Shown here: positions 8,462 to 17,134 of the stretch, piece by piece
Layout: each line of letters begins with the position of its first letter
Position numbering within the stretch: position 1 is the stretch's first letter
From: DTLC01 sp964555645
Lineage (GTDB): Bacteria; Verrucomicrobiota; Verrucomicrobiia; Limisphaerales; DTLC01
DNA length: 64,000 nucleotides
Direction of reading: 5' to 3'
Assembly (NCBI GenBank): GCA_964555645.1
Contig: CAZKTA010000007.1
Location: forward strand, 62,001 to 126,000
Made by a program: the position numbers and the translations under genes
The notes under the pieces: generated by a model
Told to the model about the DNA's origin: nothing
Databases searched by the model: none
What the model saw: only the letters and a program-made list of their open reading frames with translations

Positions 8462-9475
8462 TCACATGGGTCGCAATGGACTTGTAATTTTTTCGGCTGC
8501 GTCAGCTAAGCTTTCCATGCTTATTCCGTAGTGGCGGAACACTTCCCCTTGACTGCCTGTAACAGTTTGTTCGTCGGGTATGCCAACTATCCGCATAGGC
8601 ACATTTACACCAGCTTGCACCAGCACTGCCGCGCATGCCTCGCCCAGGCCGCCGTGAACACTGTGTTCCTCGACCGTAATTATCGCGCGGCACTGCCGGC
8701 CTGCATCCAGTATCGCCTCGACGTCCAAGGGTTTGACTGTGTGCATGCTCAGCACACGTGCGCTTATGCCGCGCTCGGCCAGGTACGCAGCCGCTAGCAA
8801 CGCATGCACAACTGTCTCACCCGTCGCAATGAACGCGACGTCTGTGCCATCTCGCAGCAAAATTGCACGTCCTATTTCGAATCGCGTCTGTGGAGGGTGC
8901 AAGTTGAACATTGGCGCCTTGCCGAACCTGAGAAACACAGGGTGCCGTGCCTGCGCCGCTGCGCGCACGGCCTCGCGCGTCTCGAAATTATCAGCAGGGA
9001 CTATGATAGTGATGTTGTGGATTGCGCGCAGTGCCGCAATGTCGTGCAACGAGTGATGTGTACTGCCGAGCGCGCCGTAGCTGACGCCGGCGCTTATGCC
9101 CACCAGCACAACCGGCACATCCGAATAGCACACGTCGTTTTTGATCTGTTCGAGCGCACGCGCGGTTAGGAAACACGACGGCGAGGTTGCAAATGGTTTT
9201 TTACCACATGCGGCTAGACCGGCGGCTATCCCGACCAGATTTTGCTCGGCCACACCGACCTCGATCAATTGAGTCGGCAACGCATGCGCAAACGGCCAGA
9301 GCTTGCCCGAGCCGCGTGAATCGCTCGTAAGCGCAATTATGTTCCGATCCGCGCGTGCAAGCTCGATCAACGTGGCGGCGTACTCGTCCAGGTTCGCTTG
9401 GCCGAGCTGCAGGCCTAGTCGCGCAAGCTGTGTCTGCGCAGAATCGGAAAATAGCGGTGTGACGGGAGCGCTCAT
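8462..9475 (-). CDS. Transketolase C-terminal subunit
   Basis: A 337-residue half-transketolase carrying the pyrimidine-binding and C-terminal domains. Recognisable parts are 'RGSGKLWPFAHALPTQLIEVGVAEQNLVGIAAGLA' (in two pieces; it includes the catalytic Glu region 'VGVAEQN'), 'STHHSLHDIAALRAI' and 'VEEHSVHGGLGEA'. With the N-terminal subunit it forms the ThDP enzyme that moves two-carbon ketol units between phosphorylated sugars. Its ATG overlaps the upstream stop by four bases (ATGA), so the halves are translationally coupled. In this operon it probably acts on the product of the kinase. Confidence 0.93.
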   Translation of the reverse strand: MSAPVTPLFSDSAQTQLARLGLQLGQANLDEYAATLIELARADRNIIALTSDSRGSGKLWPFAHALPTQLIEVGVAEQNLVGIAAGLAACGKKPFATSPSCFLTARALEQIKNDVCYSDVPVVLVGISAGVSYGALGSTHHSLHDIAALRAIHNITIIVPADNFETREAVRAAAQARHPVFLRFGKAPMFNLHPPQTRFEIGRAILLRDGTDVAFIATGETVVHALLAAAYLAERGISARVLSMHTVKPLDVEAILDAGRQCRAIITVEEHSVHGGLGEACAAVLVQAGVNVPMRIVGIPDEQTVTGSQGEVFRHYGISMESLADAAEKITSPLRPM

Positions 9476-10305
9476 GCAGCTTGCAGCAGTTTGGCTTCGG
9501 CGGCATCAAGCTCGCGTAACGCGCGCTCGAGCTGCTGTTGGTTTGGCACACCATGATGCCACTTCGGATCGTGTTCCATGAAGCTGACTCCCTTACCCTT
9601 GATCGTTTCGGCTATTACACAAGTCGGTTTCCCGGGCACGGGTGGCTGACTCAAAACCGTGGTCAGCTCCGGAATGCTGTGTCCGTCGGCGGTGTGCACG
9701 GTCCAGCCGAAGGCGGCGAACTTGTCGGCCAACGGTTCGGTGCACATGACCTGGCGCGTTTGCCCCGTGATCTGCAGACCGTTGTGGTCAACGATTGCGA
9801 TCAGGTTATCGAGCTTGTAGTGCGCTGCTGCCATTGCAGCTTCCCAGTTCGACCCTTCAGCAAGCTCGCCGTCACCCAACAGTGTGAAGACGCGCCAGGG
9901 CGCATTGTCCATTTTGCTTGCCAGCGCCATGCCTACGCTGATCGAAAGCCCGTGGCCGAGTGCGCCTGTGTTCATCTCGATGCCTGGTACCTTGCGCGTC
10001 GGATGCCCAATAAAACGCGATTTGTACCGGCACAATGTCAGGAGGTCTGCTTCAGGAAAGAATCCGCGATCAGCAAGCACCAGATACAACGCTTCGACCG
10101 AGTGGCCTTTGCTTTGCACGTACCTGTCCCTGTTCGGGTCGCGCGGGTTCGACGGGTCAACCCGCAGCACGCAGTTGTACAACACAATCAAAATGTCAAG
10201 GCACGAAAGGTCACCCCCGGTATGGCCGGCGCCGGCATGGTAAATAAGCGCTAAGAGCCGTTTCCGCAGTTGAAGCGCCTTGATCTCAAGCTCGCGCGTG
10301 TTCAT
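9472..10305 (-). CDS. Transketolase N-terminal subunit
   Basis: A 277-residue half-transketolase with the thiamine-diphosphate pyrophosphate-binding domain. The ThDP/metal motif is 'GDGELAEGSNWEAAMAAAH' ending in 'AIVDHNGLQ'. 'GAGHTGGDLSCLDILIVLY' near residue 25 and 'NTGALGHGLSISVGMALA' are also typical. I choose ATG 10305 (MNTRELEIKAL) because it forms an ATGA overlap with the isomerase stop; an upstream start would run 45 bases into that gene. Split transketolases are common in Bacteria and Archaea and frequently specialise in particular sugar catabolic pathways. Confidence 0.93.
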   Translation of the reverse strand: MNTRELEIKALQLRKRLLALIYHAGAGHTGGDLSCLDILIVLYNCVLRVDPSNPRDPNRDRYVQSKGHSVEALYLVLADRGFFPEADLLTLCRYKSRFIGHPTRKVPGIEMNTGALGHGLSISVGMALASKMDNAPWRVFTLLGDGELAEGSNWEAAMAAAHYKLDNLIAIVDHNGLQITGQTRQVMCTEPLADKFAAFGWTVHTADGHSIPELTTVLSQPPVPGKPTCVIAETIKGKGVSFMEHDPKWHHGVPNQQQLERALRELDAAEAKLLQAA

Positions 10306-11744
10306 GCCTCGACCGATGCTGCGTTTGGCCGGTGTCGGTACACTTGCCAACCCATGTAGTTGCCGAGCGCCTCGGCCAGCACATCTGCCGTGTGCGAGAT
10401 CGTGATTGCCACGTGATGTTCGAAGCCGCGCTTACATACATGTTGCATGAGCTGTTGCAACTCCGGCACATGCGCAACTGCGCGCGCGCCGAATGTGTCA
10501 AGCGGGTCATTTGTGAGATGGCCTTCAGCAACGTATGCGCGGATACACCCCTCGGCATCTGCAGTGGTGATCCTGCCGAAAGTGACCGGCCCAGCCGGGG
10601 TCCGGCCGGCTAATGCACCCCAGGTGTTTTGTTCACCCACAACAGTGCCGAGGATCGGCGCGGTGCTGATGGTTGCATCTGGCAGGAACGCCTGCGCCCA
10701 GTTGCCGCAGTGAAACAACACGCATTTATCGTTTTCATCGCCGTAATTGTTGTTCCAATCCACAAGCGCAGCAGGCGCCTCGGCTGCCAGTTGCATAGCG
10801 TACATTGTCAATGTGCCGGTCAGGTCAACCTCACATGCGCTGGGCATGAACCGTTGGCTGAACATGCTCATGACTGTGCAAAAGTTACAGCCGTAGTTTG
10901 CTTGAACAGATGTCCAGCACTGGACCGCAGTTGCATCCAGGTCATTCGCCTGCATCCATTGATCAAGCACAACAGCCAGCTTGGCTAGTAGTTCCAGCTT
11001 TTGTGCAGGCACGCCGTTTGTTCGAGTGTAATTCTTTATTTCAGTCAATGCAGCCTGAACTTCGGGGGTGGAACGATCAAGCTTTTCAGCCTTCGAAAGG
11101 ATCTCCGACAGGTCTACCGTGGTAACACTTATGCCGTTGCGTTCGAGAATTTTTTCCGAGTACCGCACTGTGTTGAACGCGCCCGGCCGCGCGCCGACTG
11201 CGCCAAGCCGTACCCTACGCAGTCCGTTTACTACGCGGCACACAGCCAGGAAATTCTTCAAGTCTCGCTCGAAAAGCTCTGTACCCGGATGCACAACATG
11301 TTTCCGTGTCAGTGTGAATTTGATACCGGCCTGGACCAGGTTGTTGCACACCGAGATTTTGCCGCACCACGCATCCCGCCGATGCGCAACATCAAGCTGC
11401 CGCAGATCGTCCGGGTAGGCCTGCACGAGTACGGGCACGTTCAAGTTGGCCAGACGCAGCGTTTCTAAAACACCCTTTTCATCGCCGAAGTTGGGTAGGC
11501 ACACCAGCACACCGTCAATTTCCCCAGCGTGTCTGCGGAATAATTCGGCGCACTTACGTGCATCTGCTAGCGTCTCGACGCCGCCGAGCTTGGTGTCTGT
11601 GGGCTCGAGTTGAATAGCGCGCACGCCAAGTTTGGTAAACACAGCCGACACATCCGCTCGTGCCTCGGCAACAAGGTGGTCCGGGAAAAAATCCCGATTC
11701 CCGTAAATCACGCCTAAGACGGGCTTGTGCAGTTTCGTTTTCAT
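10302..11744 (-). CDS. L-fucose/L-arabinose-isomerase-family sugar isomerase
   Basis: About 480 residues of the FucI/AraA-like fold. The C-terminal half carries the probable metal ligands: Glu about 305 in 'SACEVDLTG', Asp about 329 in 'ALVDWNN' and His about 345 in 'LFHCGNW', with a further His in 'HHVAITISHT' near the end. The family interconverts aldoses and ketoses with Mn2+ or similar. The start is ATG 11744; a TTG eight codons upstream is possible. It is the first gene of the operon, so the pathway probably starts by isomerising the imported aldose to a ketose for the FGGY kinase. Sulfoquinovose isomerases belong to the same broad family, so a sulfosugar substrate cannot be excluded. 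Confidence 0.85.
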   Translation of the reverse strand: MKTKLHKPVLGVIYGNRDFFPDHLVAEARADVSAVFTKLGVRAIQLEPTDTKLGGVETLADARKCAELFRRHAGEIDGVLVCLPNFGDEKGVLETLRLANLNVPVLVQAYPDDLRQLDVAHRRDAWCGKISVCNNLVQAGIKFTLTRKHVVHPGTELFERDLKNFLAVCRVVNGLRRVRLGAVGARPGAFNTVRYSEKILERNGISVTTVDLSEILSKAEKLDRSTPEVQAALTEIKNYTRTNGVPAQKLELLAKLAVVLDQWMQANDLDATAVQCWTSVQANYGCNFCTVMSMFSQRFMPSACEVDLTGTLTMYAMQLAAEAPAALVDWNNNYGDENDKCVLFHCGNWAQAFLPDATISTAPILGTVVGEQNTWGALAGRTPAGPVTFGRITTADAEGCIRAYVAEGHLTNDPLDTFGARAVAHVPELQQLMQHVCKRGFEHHVAITISHTADVLAEALGNYMGWQVYRHRPNAASVEA

Positions 11745-12055
11745 GCGCTCAAAAATGTTCAGTGCCAATTAATATACGCAAGTATGCAAGAAAACCACGC
11801 CGTAGTCAGCCATATTTAGTACGCAGCGCGGTTCAGCAAACACATGCGCCCAATTTTTAGGGCGCCTTACCACTGTTACAATTCCTCGGTTTAACCTTTC
11901 AGCGATTCGAGTCAGAAGGCCTTCGGGGTTTAACGATTCAAATATTTACCGGTTCAATGCTTCACCTGCGGCCATGCCAGCGGTTATTCGTTGTTAAAAT
12001 TTCCTTGTGCACAAGGCTGGAAGAGCCTAAACGCGGCGGTGCGAAATGCGAATTT
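11745..12055. other. Divergent intergenic region, sugar operon / decarboxylase
   Basis: About 310 bp between the divergent isomerase and decarboxylase genes; it should hold both promoters. The 8-mer GGTTTAAC occurs twice about 40 bp apart, each followed nearby by GATTC, and could be a weak direct repeat. I see no clear -35/-10 pair, no palindromic operator and no riboswitch. An in-frame ATG at 11957 would extend the decarboxylase but adds unrelated sequence. Confidence 0.4.
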
Positions 12056-13189
12056 ATGGACAAGAAACAACTCCAAGCACTTGCACGAAAACACGGCACA
12101 CCGGTGTTTGTAATTGACCACGACGTGATCCGGCGCAACTACGCTGAGTTCAAGCACCATTTGCCCAATGTGCAGGTTTATTACGCTGTCAAGGCAAACC
12201 CAGCGCGCGAGATAATCCGCACATTGTACCGGCTCGGGTCGAGTTTTGACGTTGCGTCATTACAGGAGTTCATGCTCGTGTATGGGTTCATCAAACATTT
12301 GCCACCCAAACAACGGCAGGATTTTATCTGGGACAAGATTATCTATGCGAACCCAGTCAAACAAAAAGAGACACTGACAGCGTTGGACCGGTACAAACCG
12401 CTTGTGACCTATGACAATCTGACCGAGCTGAAGAAAATCAAGCAGTACGCGCCTCATGCTGGGCTAGTGCTGCGTTTGCGCGTGCCGAACACAGGCTCGA
12501 TGGTCGAACTGTCGTCGAAATTCGGGTGTGACCCCGGCGAGGCAGTTAGCCTGATCAAGGCTGCGTTTGACGTTGGGCTTGTAGTGGAGGGGCTGAGTTT
12601 TCACGTGGGCAGCCAGTGCACAAACTTCCAAAACTATGTTCAGGCACTTGAGGTTGCCGCTGCAGTAATGAACGAAAGCAGGCAACGCGGCTATGAAATC
12701 AAGCTGCTCGATATTGGAGGCGGGTTTCCAGCACCGTACAACCGGCACGTACCGTCGTTTAGTGAGCTTGCACGCGTGCTCAAAGCCGAGATAGCGCGGT
12801 TGTTCCCCGACAACATTCAAATTCTTGCCGAGCCGGGCAGGTTCATCGTCGCGTCCGCGGCTGCGTGCGTTGCACGCATCATTGGCAAAGCCGTGCGCGA
12901 CGGCAAGACATGCTACTACATTGACGACAGCGTGTATCACACGTTCAGCGGTGTGATTTTTGATCATTGCCGGTACGAGCTGAAAGCGTTTAAGCGTGGT
13001 AAAACCGAGCTGTGTGCTGTGTTCGGCCAGACTTGCGACGGTTTGGATGTGATCTCGCAATCTGAGCGGTTGCCCGAGCTTGATTTTGACGACCTTGTTT
13101 ACGCTGAGAACATCGGCGCGTACAGTCATGCATCCTCCACCTGGTTTAACGGTTTCCCGCCCGCCAAGGTTGTGCACGTGAATCAGTAG
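12056..13189 (+). CDS. Ornithine/lysine decarboxylase, alanine-racemase fold (type III)
   Basis: A 377-residue PLP enzyme of the eukaryotic-type ODC family. The PLP lysine lies in 'VYYAVKANPAREI'. 'FHVGSQC', 'LDIGGGFPAPYN' and 'AEPGRFIVAS' bind PLP phosphate. 'GQTCDGLDV' carries the active-site cysteine contributed across the dimer, and 'ENIGAYSHASSTWFNGF' closes the fold. The likely product is putrescine (or cadaverine). The start is ATG 12056 (MDKKQLQAL); in-frame sequence upstream is not family-like. It overlaps the convergent queG by seven bases. The deoxyhypusine-synthase-like gene at 44189 could use its product to make homospermidine-type polyamines. Confidence 0.92.
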   Translation: MDKKQLQALARKHGTPVFVIDHDVIRRNYAEFKHHLPNVQVYYAVKANPAREIIRTLYRLGSSFDVASLQEFMLVYGFIKHLPPKQRQDFIWDKIIYANPVKQKETLTALDRYKPLVTYDNLTELKKIKQYAPHAGLVLRLRVPNTGSMVELSSKFGCDPGEAVSLIKAAFDVGLVVEGLSFHVGSQCTNFQNYVQALEVAAAVMNESRQRGYEIKLLDIGGGFPAPYNRHVPSFSELARVLKAEIARLFPDNIQILAEPGRFIVASAAACVARIIGKAVRDGKTCYYIDDSVYHTFSGVIFDHCRYELKAFKRGKTELCAVFGQTCDGLDVISQSERLPELDFDDLVYAENIGAYSHASSTWFNGFPPAKVVHVNQ

Positions 13190-14292
13190 TCTGCGGCGAG
13201 TGTGGCTGATGCGTGCGCAAGGCGGCGCTTGATTTGGCCAATAGCCCAGTCTGCATGCTCGGCGAGAAGCATATCGTGCCCAGCGGCTAAGCGCGCGAGC
13301 GCAGGTAAAGCTGAAGTATTCCCCGTGTTGCCCAGCGCGACGCACGCGTTGCGTTGCAAGCCGCGTAGCTTGGCGCGTGCAATCGGGGTTGAGCTGAAGA
13401 CACGGTCAAATTCGGGTTGATCGATCGAGAGCAGGCTCAGAAGGTCAAGCGCTGCGAGGTCTGGTCGTGCATGCGGCTGCATTAGTTTGCCTGCGCGCAC
13501 GAATCTGTTCCACGGACACGCGGCCAGGCACTCGTCGCAACCGAAGATATGTCTGCGGATTAGCGGTCTGAACTCTAGGGGTATGGCGTCCTTGTTTTCG
13601 ATTGTCAGGTATGAGATGCACCGGCGCGCGTCGAGCTGAAAGGGCGCGACCAGTGCACCAGTCGGGCAAGCTGCAATGCACCTTGTGCAGTTACCGCAAC
13701 GGTTTTTGGCTGGTTGATCAGGCTCAAGCTCGGCAGTGGTGAGTATCTCGGCTAAAAAAATCCAGTTTCCAAGGCTCGGGCTGATGAGGTTTGTATGTTT
13801 ACCGATGAAGCCGAGTCCAGCACGCTGCGCAAGAGCGCGCTCGAGCAGTGGGCCGGTGTCAACGTACCAAGTTGCTCTTGTGCCTGCGCCGCCCAGTTTA
13901 CAGACAAAATTTACTAGCTCTTGCAAAGGCCCCGCGAGAACGGCGTGGTAATCCTTGAACCTGGCGTACTGTGCCACTACACCGACGTGAGTTGGCGAGT
14001 CGGTGGCCGAGCAGACGCCGAGTGGTGTTCTGCCGGTAGGCGCACCCGGAGTGTTAGTAAAGTCCGGCAGCGCATAGCTCGCCGCAACCGTGATCACGGT
14101 GCGCGCGCCTGCAAGCACGCGTTGTGGATCGAGTCGTTTGCCGGTCATGCGTGCCAGGTATTCCATTTGCCCATGCCGGCCGTAGGCGAGCCATTGCATG
14201 AAATGTTCTGCCAGTTCAACCGGCGCGGCAGTTGTGAATCGGCAATCGTCAAACCCGAGCTCGAGTGCACGCTGTCGAATTGCCGATTTCAT
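13183..14292 (-). CDS. queG: Epoxyqueuosine reductase
   Basis: About 369 residues. The N-terminal cobalamin-binding region is followed by two 4Fe-4S motifs, 'CGNCTRCIAACPTGAL' and 'CDECLAACPW', and a C-terminal HEAT-like tail ('ACVALGNTGNTSALPALARLA'). 'DTGPLLERALAQRAGLGFIGKHTNLI' is a hallmark of the family. It performs the last step of queuosine synthesis in tRNA, reducing epoxyqueuosine to queuosine. The start ATG 14292 overlaps the aroK stop by four bases (ATGA), so the pair is coupled although the functions are unrelated. Its 3' end overlaps the convergent decarboxylase by seven bases. Confidence 0.94.
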   Translation of the reverse strand: MKSAIRQRALELGFDDCRFTTAAPVELAEHFMQWLAYGRHGQMEYLARMTGKRLDPQRVLAGARTVITVAASYALPDFTNTPGAPTGRTPLGVCSATDSPTHVGVVAQYARFKDYHAVLAGPLQELVNFVCKLGGAGTRATWYVDTGPLLERALAQRAGLGFIGKHTNLISPSLGNWIFLAEILTTAELEPDQPAKNRCGNCTRCIAACPTGALVAPFQLDARRCISYLTIENKDAIPLEFRPLIRRHIFGCDECLAACPWNRFVRAGKLMQPHARPDLAALDLLSLLSIDQPEFDRVFSSTPIARAKLRGLQRNACVALGNTGNTSALPALARLAAGHDMLLAEHADWAIGQIKRRLAHASATLAADY

Positions 14293-14837
14293 TGGTGCGG
14301 TTGCGTGGGCGTAACCACAGACCGAAACTCGCGCAAGATATGCTGGGCAACTTCGGGCACTGAGCGTGTCTCGGTGTTCACCAACAGGTCGGCCTGCCGA
14401 TAGAACGGCTCGCGCGCAGCCAGCAGCTCGCGGATTCGGCCCTGTGGATCGGGACATTGCAACAGTGGTCTGTGTGTTTGGTGTCGGACGCGTTCCCAGA
14501 GTGTGTTCGGCGTGGCCCACAGGTACACAACAAGTGCGTGCGTTTTAAGGTTATCGAGGTTCGCTTGGTTAGCAGGCAGCCCGCCACCGGTTGAAATGAC
14601 GGTGTTACTGAGTCCCTTGAGGAGGTGGCACACGTTGCGTTCGTATTGTCTGAACACAGGCTCGCCGTCTTCAGCAAAGATTCGGCTGATTGATTTGCCC
14701 GCTTGCGTTTCGATGAAATCGTCGGTGTCGAAAAAATTAAAGTGCAGCCACTCGGCGAGCAGTTTTCCGACGCTTGTTTTGCCCGAGCCCATGAACCCGA
14801 TCAATGCAATGTTGCGAATGTTGCGTTCGGCGTTCAC
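14289..14837 (-). CDS. aroK: Shikimate kinase
   Basis: A 182-residue P-loop kinase. Walker A is 'GFMGSGKTSVGKLLA' near residue 14. The shikimate-binding region 'FFDTDDFIE', 'FRQYER' and 'STGGGLPA', and the lid region around 'HRPLL', are all in place. It phosphorylates shikimate at the 3-hydroxyl in the chorismate pathway. The start appears to be GTG 14837; no ATG upstream fits. It overlaps queG by four bases. Length is normal and no key residue is missing. Confidence 0.94.
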   Translation of the reverse strand: MNAERNIRNIALIGFMGSGKTSVGKLLAEWLHFNFFDTDDFIETQAGKSISRIFAEDGEPVFRQYERNVCHLLKGLSNTVISTGGGLPANQANLDNLKTHALVVYLWATPNTLWERVRHQTHRPLLQCPDPQGRIRELLAAREPFYRQADLLVNTETRSVPEVAQHILREFRSVVTPTQPHQ

Positions 14838-14919
14838 GACATTCAGATACCTGATTTGCGTGTTGTGCGCACGCGGTTTTTTGATTCTGCAGGCGCTATG
14901 GGGGTGTGCCTTTGAAATA

Positions 14920-15783
14920 TCATTTACCCTCCAAGCCTTTTAGGTAGGCAAGGACAAGATTCGGTAGGTCGAGGCTGTACCCGCCTTCCAGTACGCTGAA
15001 CACAGGTGCTTGCAATTTTCGCAGTTGCTGGCCTAGCCAGTAATAGTCCTCAAGCTGAAGGTTTTCATTTGCGATCGGGTCATGCGCATATGCATCGAAC
15101 CCGGCAGATACGGCCACAAGCTCGGGCTTGAACTTCTTAATGTCGTTAATGGCCTGTTCGAGTGTGGCGCGGTACTCGGTCCGGGCTGTTGCAGGTGCAA
15201 CGGGGTAATTGAAACAGTTGTTCCCGACGTTTTGAGTGCCGGTGCCGGGAAACAACGGCCATTGGTGTACGGAGAAAAAGGCTGCTCCGGGTACGTTGCA
15301 TAATATTGCCTCGGTGCCGTTGCCGTGGTGAACGTCGAAGTCGAGAACAGCCACACGTTTAACACCTGTTGCCAGTGCCTCAAGCACCGCGATGGCAATC
15401 GAGTTGAGGTAACAGAACCCCATTGCGCGGTCGCGTGTTGCATGATGGCCGGGTGGCCGCATCAGGCTAAAGGCAAATTCACCCCCGCGCGCAATGTTCA
15501 GTGCGGTTACGGCGGCAGCCACAGACCTGCGCGCGTACTGGGCGATACCGTCAAAGTAAGGCGTGTCGGGTGTGAAATCCTCGGGTTCATCTAATCGCGA
15601 GAGGTGCTTGGCCGAGTGCGCGCGTAAAATCACCGCATCATCAACATGGCCGGGGTCGGTCCAACTGATCTGCAGGTCGGTCTGGGTGCGGAGTTTTTGT
15701 TGGGTACGACTTATGCGTTCGGGTCGTTCCGGGTGCCCAGCCTGACAGTAGCCAGTGCAAATGTTGTCTGTGACGACTTTCAT
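14920..15783 (-). CDS. Histone-deacetylase-family amidohydrolase (AcuC/APAH-like)
   Basis: A 287-residue member of the Zn-dependent HDAC superfamily. All core motifs are present: 'MRPPGHHATRD' with the His-His pair, 'VLDFDVHHGNGT' with Zn-binding Asp and His, 'SAGFDAYAHDP' with the second Zn Asp, and 'EGGYSLD' near the end. Bacterial members deacetylate acetyl-polyamines, acetylated proteins such as AcsA, or acetoin-related targets; which one applies cannot be told here. With a polyamine decarboxylase nearby and a DHS-like enzyme in the window, an acetylpolyamine role is attractive but unproven. It is divergent from the S1/P1-like gene, with a 112-bp gap between the starts. Confidence 0.9.
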   Translation of the reverse strand: MKVVTDNICTGYCQAGHPERPERISRTQQKLRTQTDLQISWTDPGHVDDAVILRAHSAKHLSRLDEPEDFTPDTPYFDGIAQYARRSVAAAVTALNIARGGEFAFSLMRPPGHHATRDRAMGFCYLNSIAIAVLEALATGVKRVAVLDFDVHHGNGTEAILCNVPGAAFFSVHQWPLFPGTGTQNVGNNCFNYPVAPATARTEYRATLEQAINDIKKFKPELVAVSAGFDAYAHDPIANENLQLEDYYWLGQQLRKLQAPVFSVLEGGYSLDLPNLVLAYLKGLEGK

Positions 15784-15895
15784 GTGTGTGCGTGCGCGGT
15801 TAAGTCAGTTGCGCGTGGTGCATGGTCATTTGCTTTTTGCTTTTTCGCCCCGAAAGGGTAAAGTTCTGCCCGACCTTGCTCAAGCGAAACAAACG

Positions 15896-17071
15896 ATGGA
15901 AATGTTGCCGTATAAAAAGTGCCGCACCGGCAGAGGCCACTTTGATGGAGTGGAAAAGCCCTCTGATGCGTGGGCTGAATTTGGCCGAGCTAGTTGCACT
16001 TTAGCTGCTGCAGGTGCACCACGCAAACGCGCAGGTAAACATCTCTGTTTTTTACTTGCGGCTCTGGCGCTTGGCAGTCCTGCGTGGGCGTGGGACTACG
16101 ACACACACAGGTTGATATGCGAGTTGGCGCTTGGTTGTTTACCGACGAATTTTCCTACTTTTGTGCGCACGCCAGCCACACAGGAACGAATTGCATTTCT
16201 TGGGGGTGAACCTGATCGTTGGCGTAACGTGCCCGATCTACCGCTCCGGCACCACAACAGCCCGGACCACTACGTTGACATTGAATTAATTGAGTTTTGC
16301 GGGTTGACCCCCGACACACTGCCAATGTTCAGATACGATTTTGTTGTGCAATTTGATCGGGCGCGCGCGGCACAGCCTGACAAGTTCCCACCTATTAACG
16401 AGATGAAAAACGCAGATCGCACGCAACAATTGGCCGGGTTCTTGCCGTGGGCAATCACTGAGCAATTCGGCAAGGTAAAATCTGGGTTCGGTTACCTCAA
16501 AGCCTACGAAGAAGCCGGTACAGCCGATGAAGTCTCCAACGCGCAGCAAAACATAATTTATGCAATGGGCGTTTTGGCGCATTACGTCGGTGACGCAACG
16601 CAGCCGTTGCACGTAACAATCCATCACAACGGTTGGACAGGGCCGAATCCGCGTGGGTACACCACCAACACAACGCTGCATAGATGGATTGACGGCGAGT
16701 ATTTCCGGAAGGTCGGGCTGCCCGAAGCCGGCCGGTTGCAACCGAAATTGCGCACGGCGCGGCTTGTGATTGACCCGGCCAAGAACGGCGCGCCAGATGC
16801 ATTGTTCAGGCAGGTGGCAAAGTTCATTTTTGAGCAGTACAAACAGGTCCAACCGCTTTATGAACTTGAGAAGGCAGGCAAGTTTTCAGGTGAAGAACCG
16901 CGCGGGCTTGAAGGAAAGGCATTCCTGGAAGCTCAACTTGTGCGCGCGGCGCAAATGTTGGCTGACTTGTGGTACACGGCGTATGCAACTGCGCCCATTG
17001 ACAATTACCTCAGGTCGCAATTGCAGAGACGCAAAGCCAGACCCGACAGCCCGGTGCCTGCGGTAAAATAA
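15896..17071 (+). CDS. Secreted S1/P1-nuclease/phospholipase-C-fold zinc enzyme
   Basis: The signal-peptide core 'HLCFLLAALALGSPAWA' is followed by 'WDYDTHRLICELAL'; the mature N-terminal Trp and nearby Asp/His are Zn ligands in this fold. Further ligands lie in 'VLAHYVGDATQPLHVTIHHNG', and a late His in 'TTLHRWIDGEYF'. S1/P1 enzymes cleave single-stranded nucleic acids and 3'-nucleotides with a three-Zn centre; close relatives are phospholipases C. Nucleotide scavenging outside the cell is a fair guess. The start is uncertain: ATG 15896 gives an unusually long hydrophilic leader of about 45 residues before the hydrophobic core, and an internal GTG may be used instead. Confidence 0.82.
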   Translation: MEMLPYKKCRTGRGHFDGVEKPSDAWAEFGRASCTLAAAGAPRKRAGKHLCFLLAALALGSPAWAWDYDTHRLICELALGCLPTNFPTFVRTPATQERIAFLGGEPDRWRNVPDLPLRHHNSPDHYVDIELIEFCGLTPDTLPMFRYDFVVQFDRARAAQPDKFPPINEMKNADRTQQLAGFLPWAITEQFGKVKSGFGYLKAYEEAGTADEVSNAQQNIIYAMGVLAHYVGDATQPLHVTIHHNGWTGPNPRGYTTNTTLHRWIDGEYFRKVGLPEAGRLQPKLRTARLVIDPAKNGAPDALFRQVAKFIFEQYKQVQPLYELEKAGKFSGEEPRGLEGKAFLEAQLVRAAQMLADLWYTAYATAPIDNYLRSQLQRRKARPDSPVPAVK

Positions 17072-17134
17072 AACTTGGTGGTTTAGCCCGGGTCTTGACA
17101 ATAAACTCGGTTTTGCAAAAGCAAATATAAGCCT

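Noticed and set aside
10302..11744. Calling the isomerase fucI or a sulfoquinovose isomerase
   Set aside because: The fold is clear but the substrate is not. No fucose aldolase or kinase partner and no sulfosugar-specific gene is present, so only the family is given.
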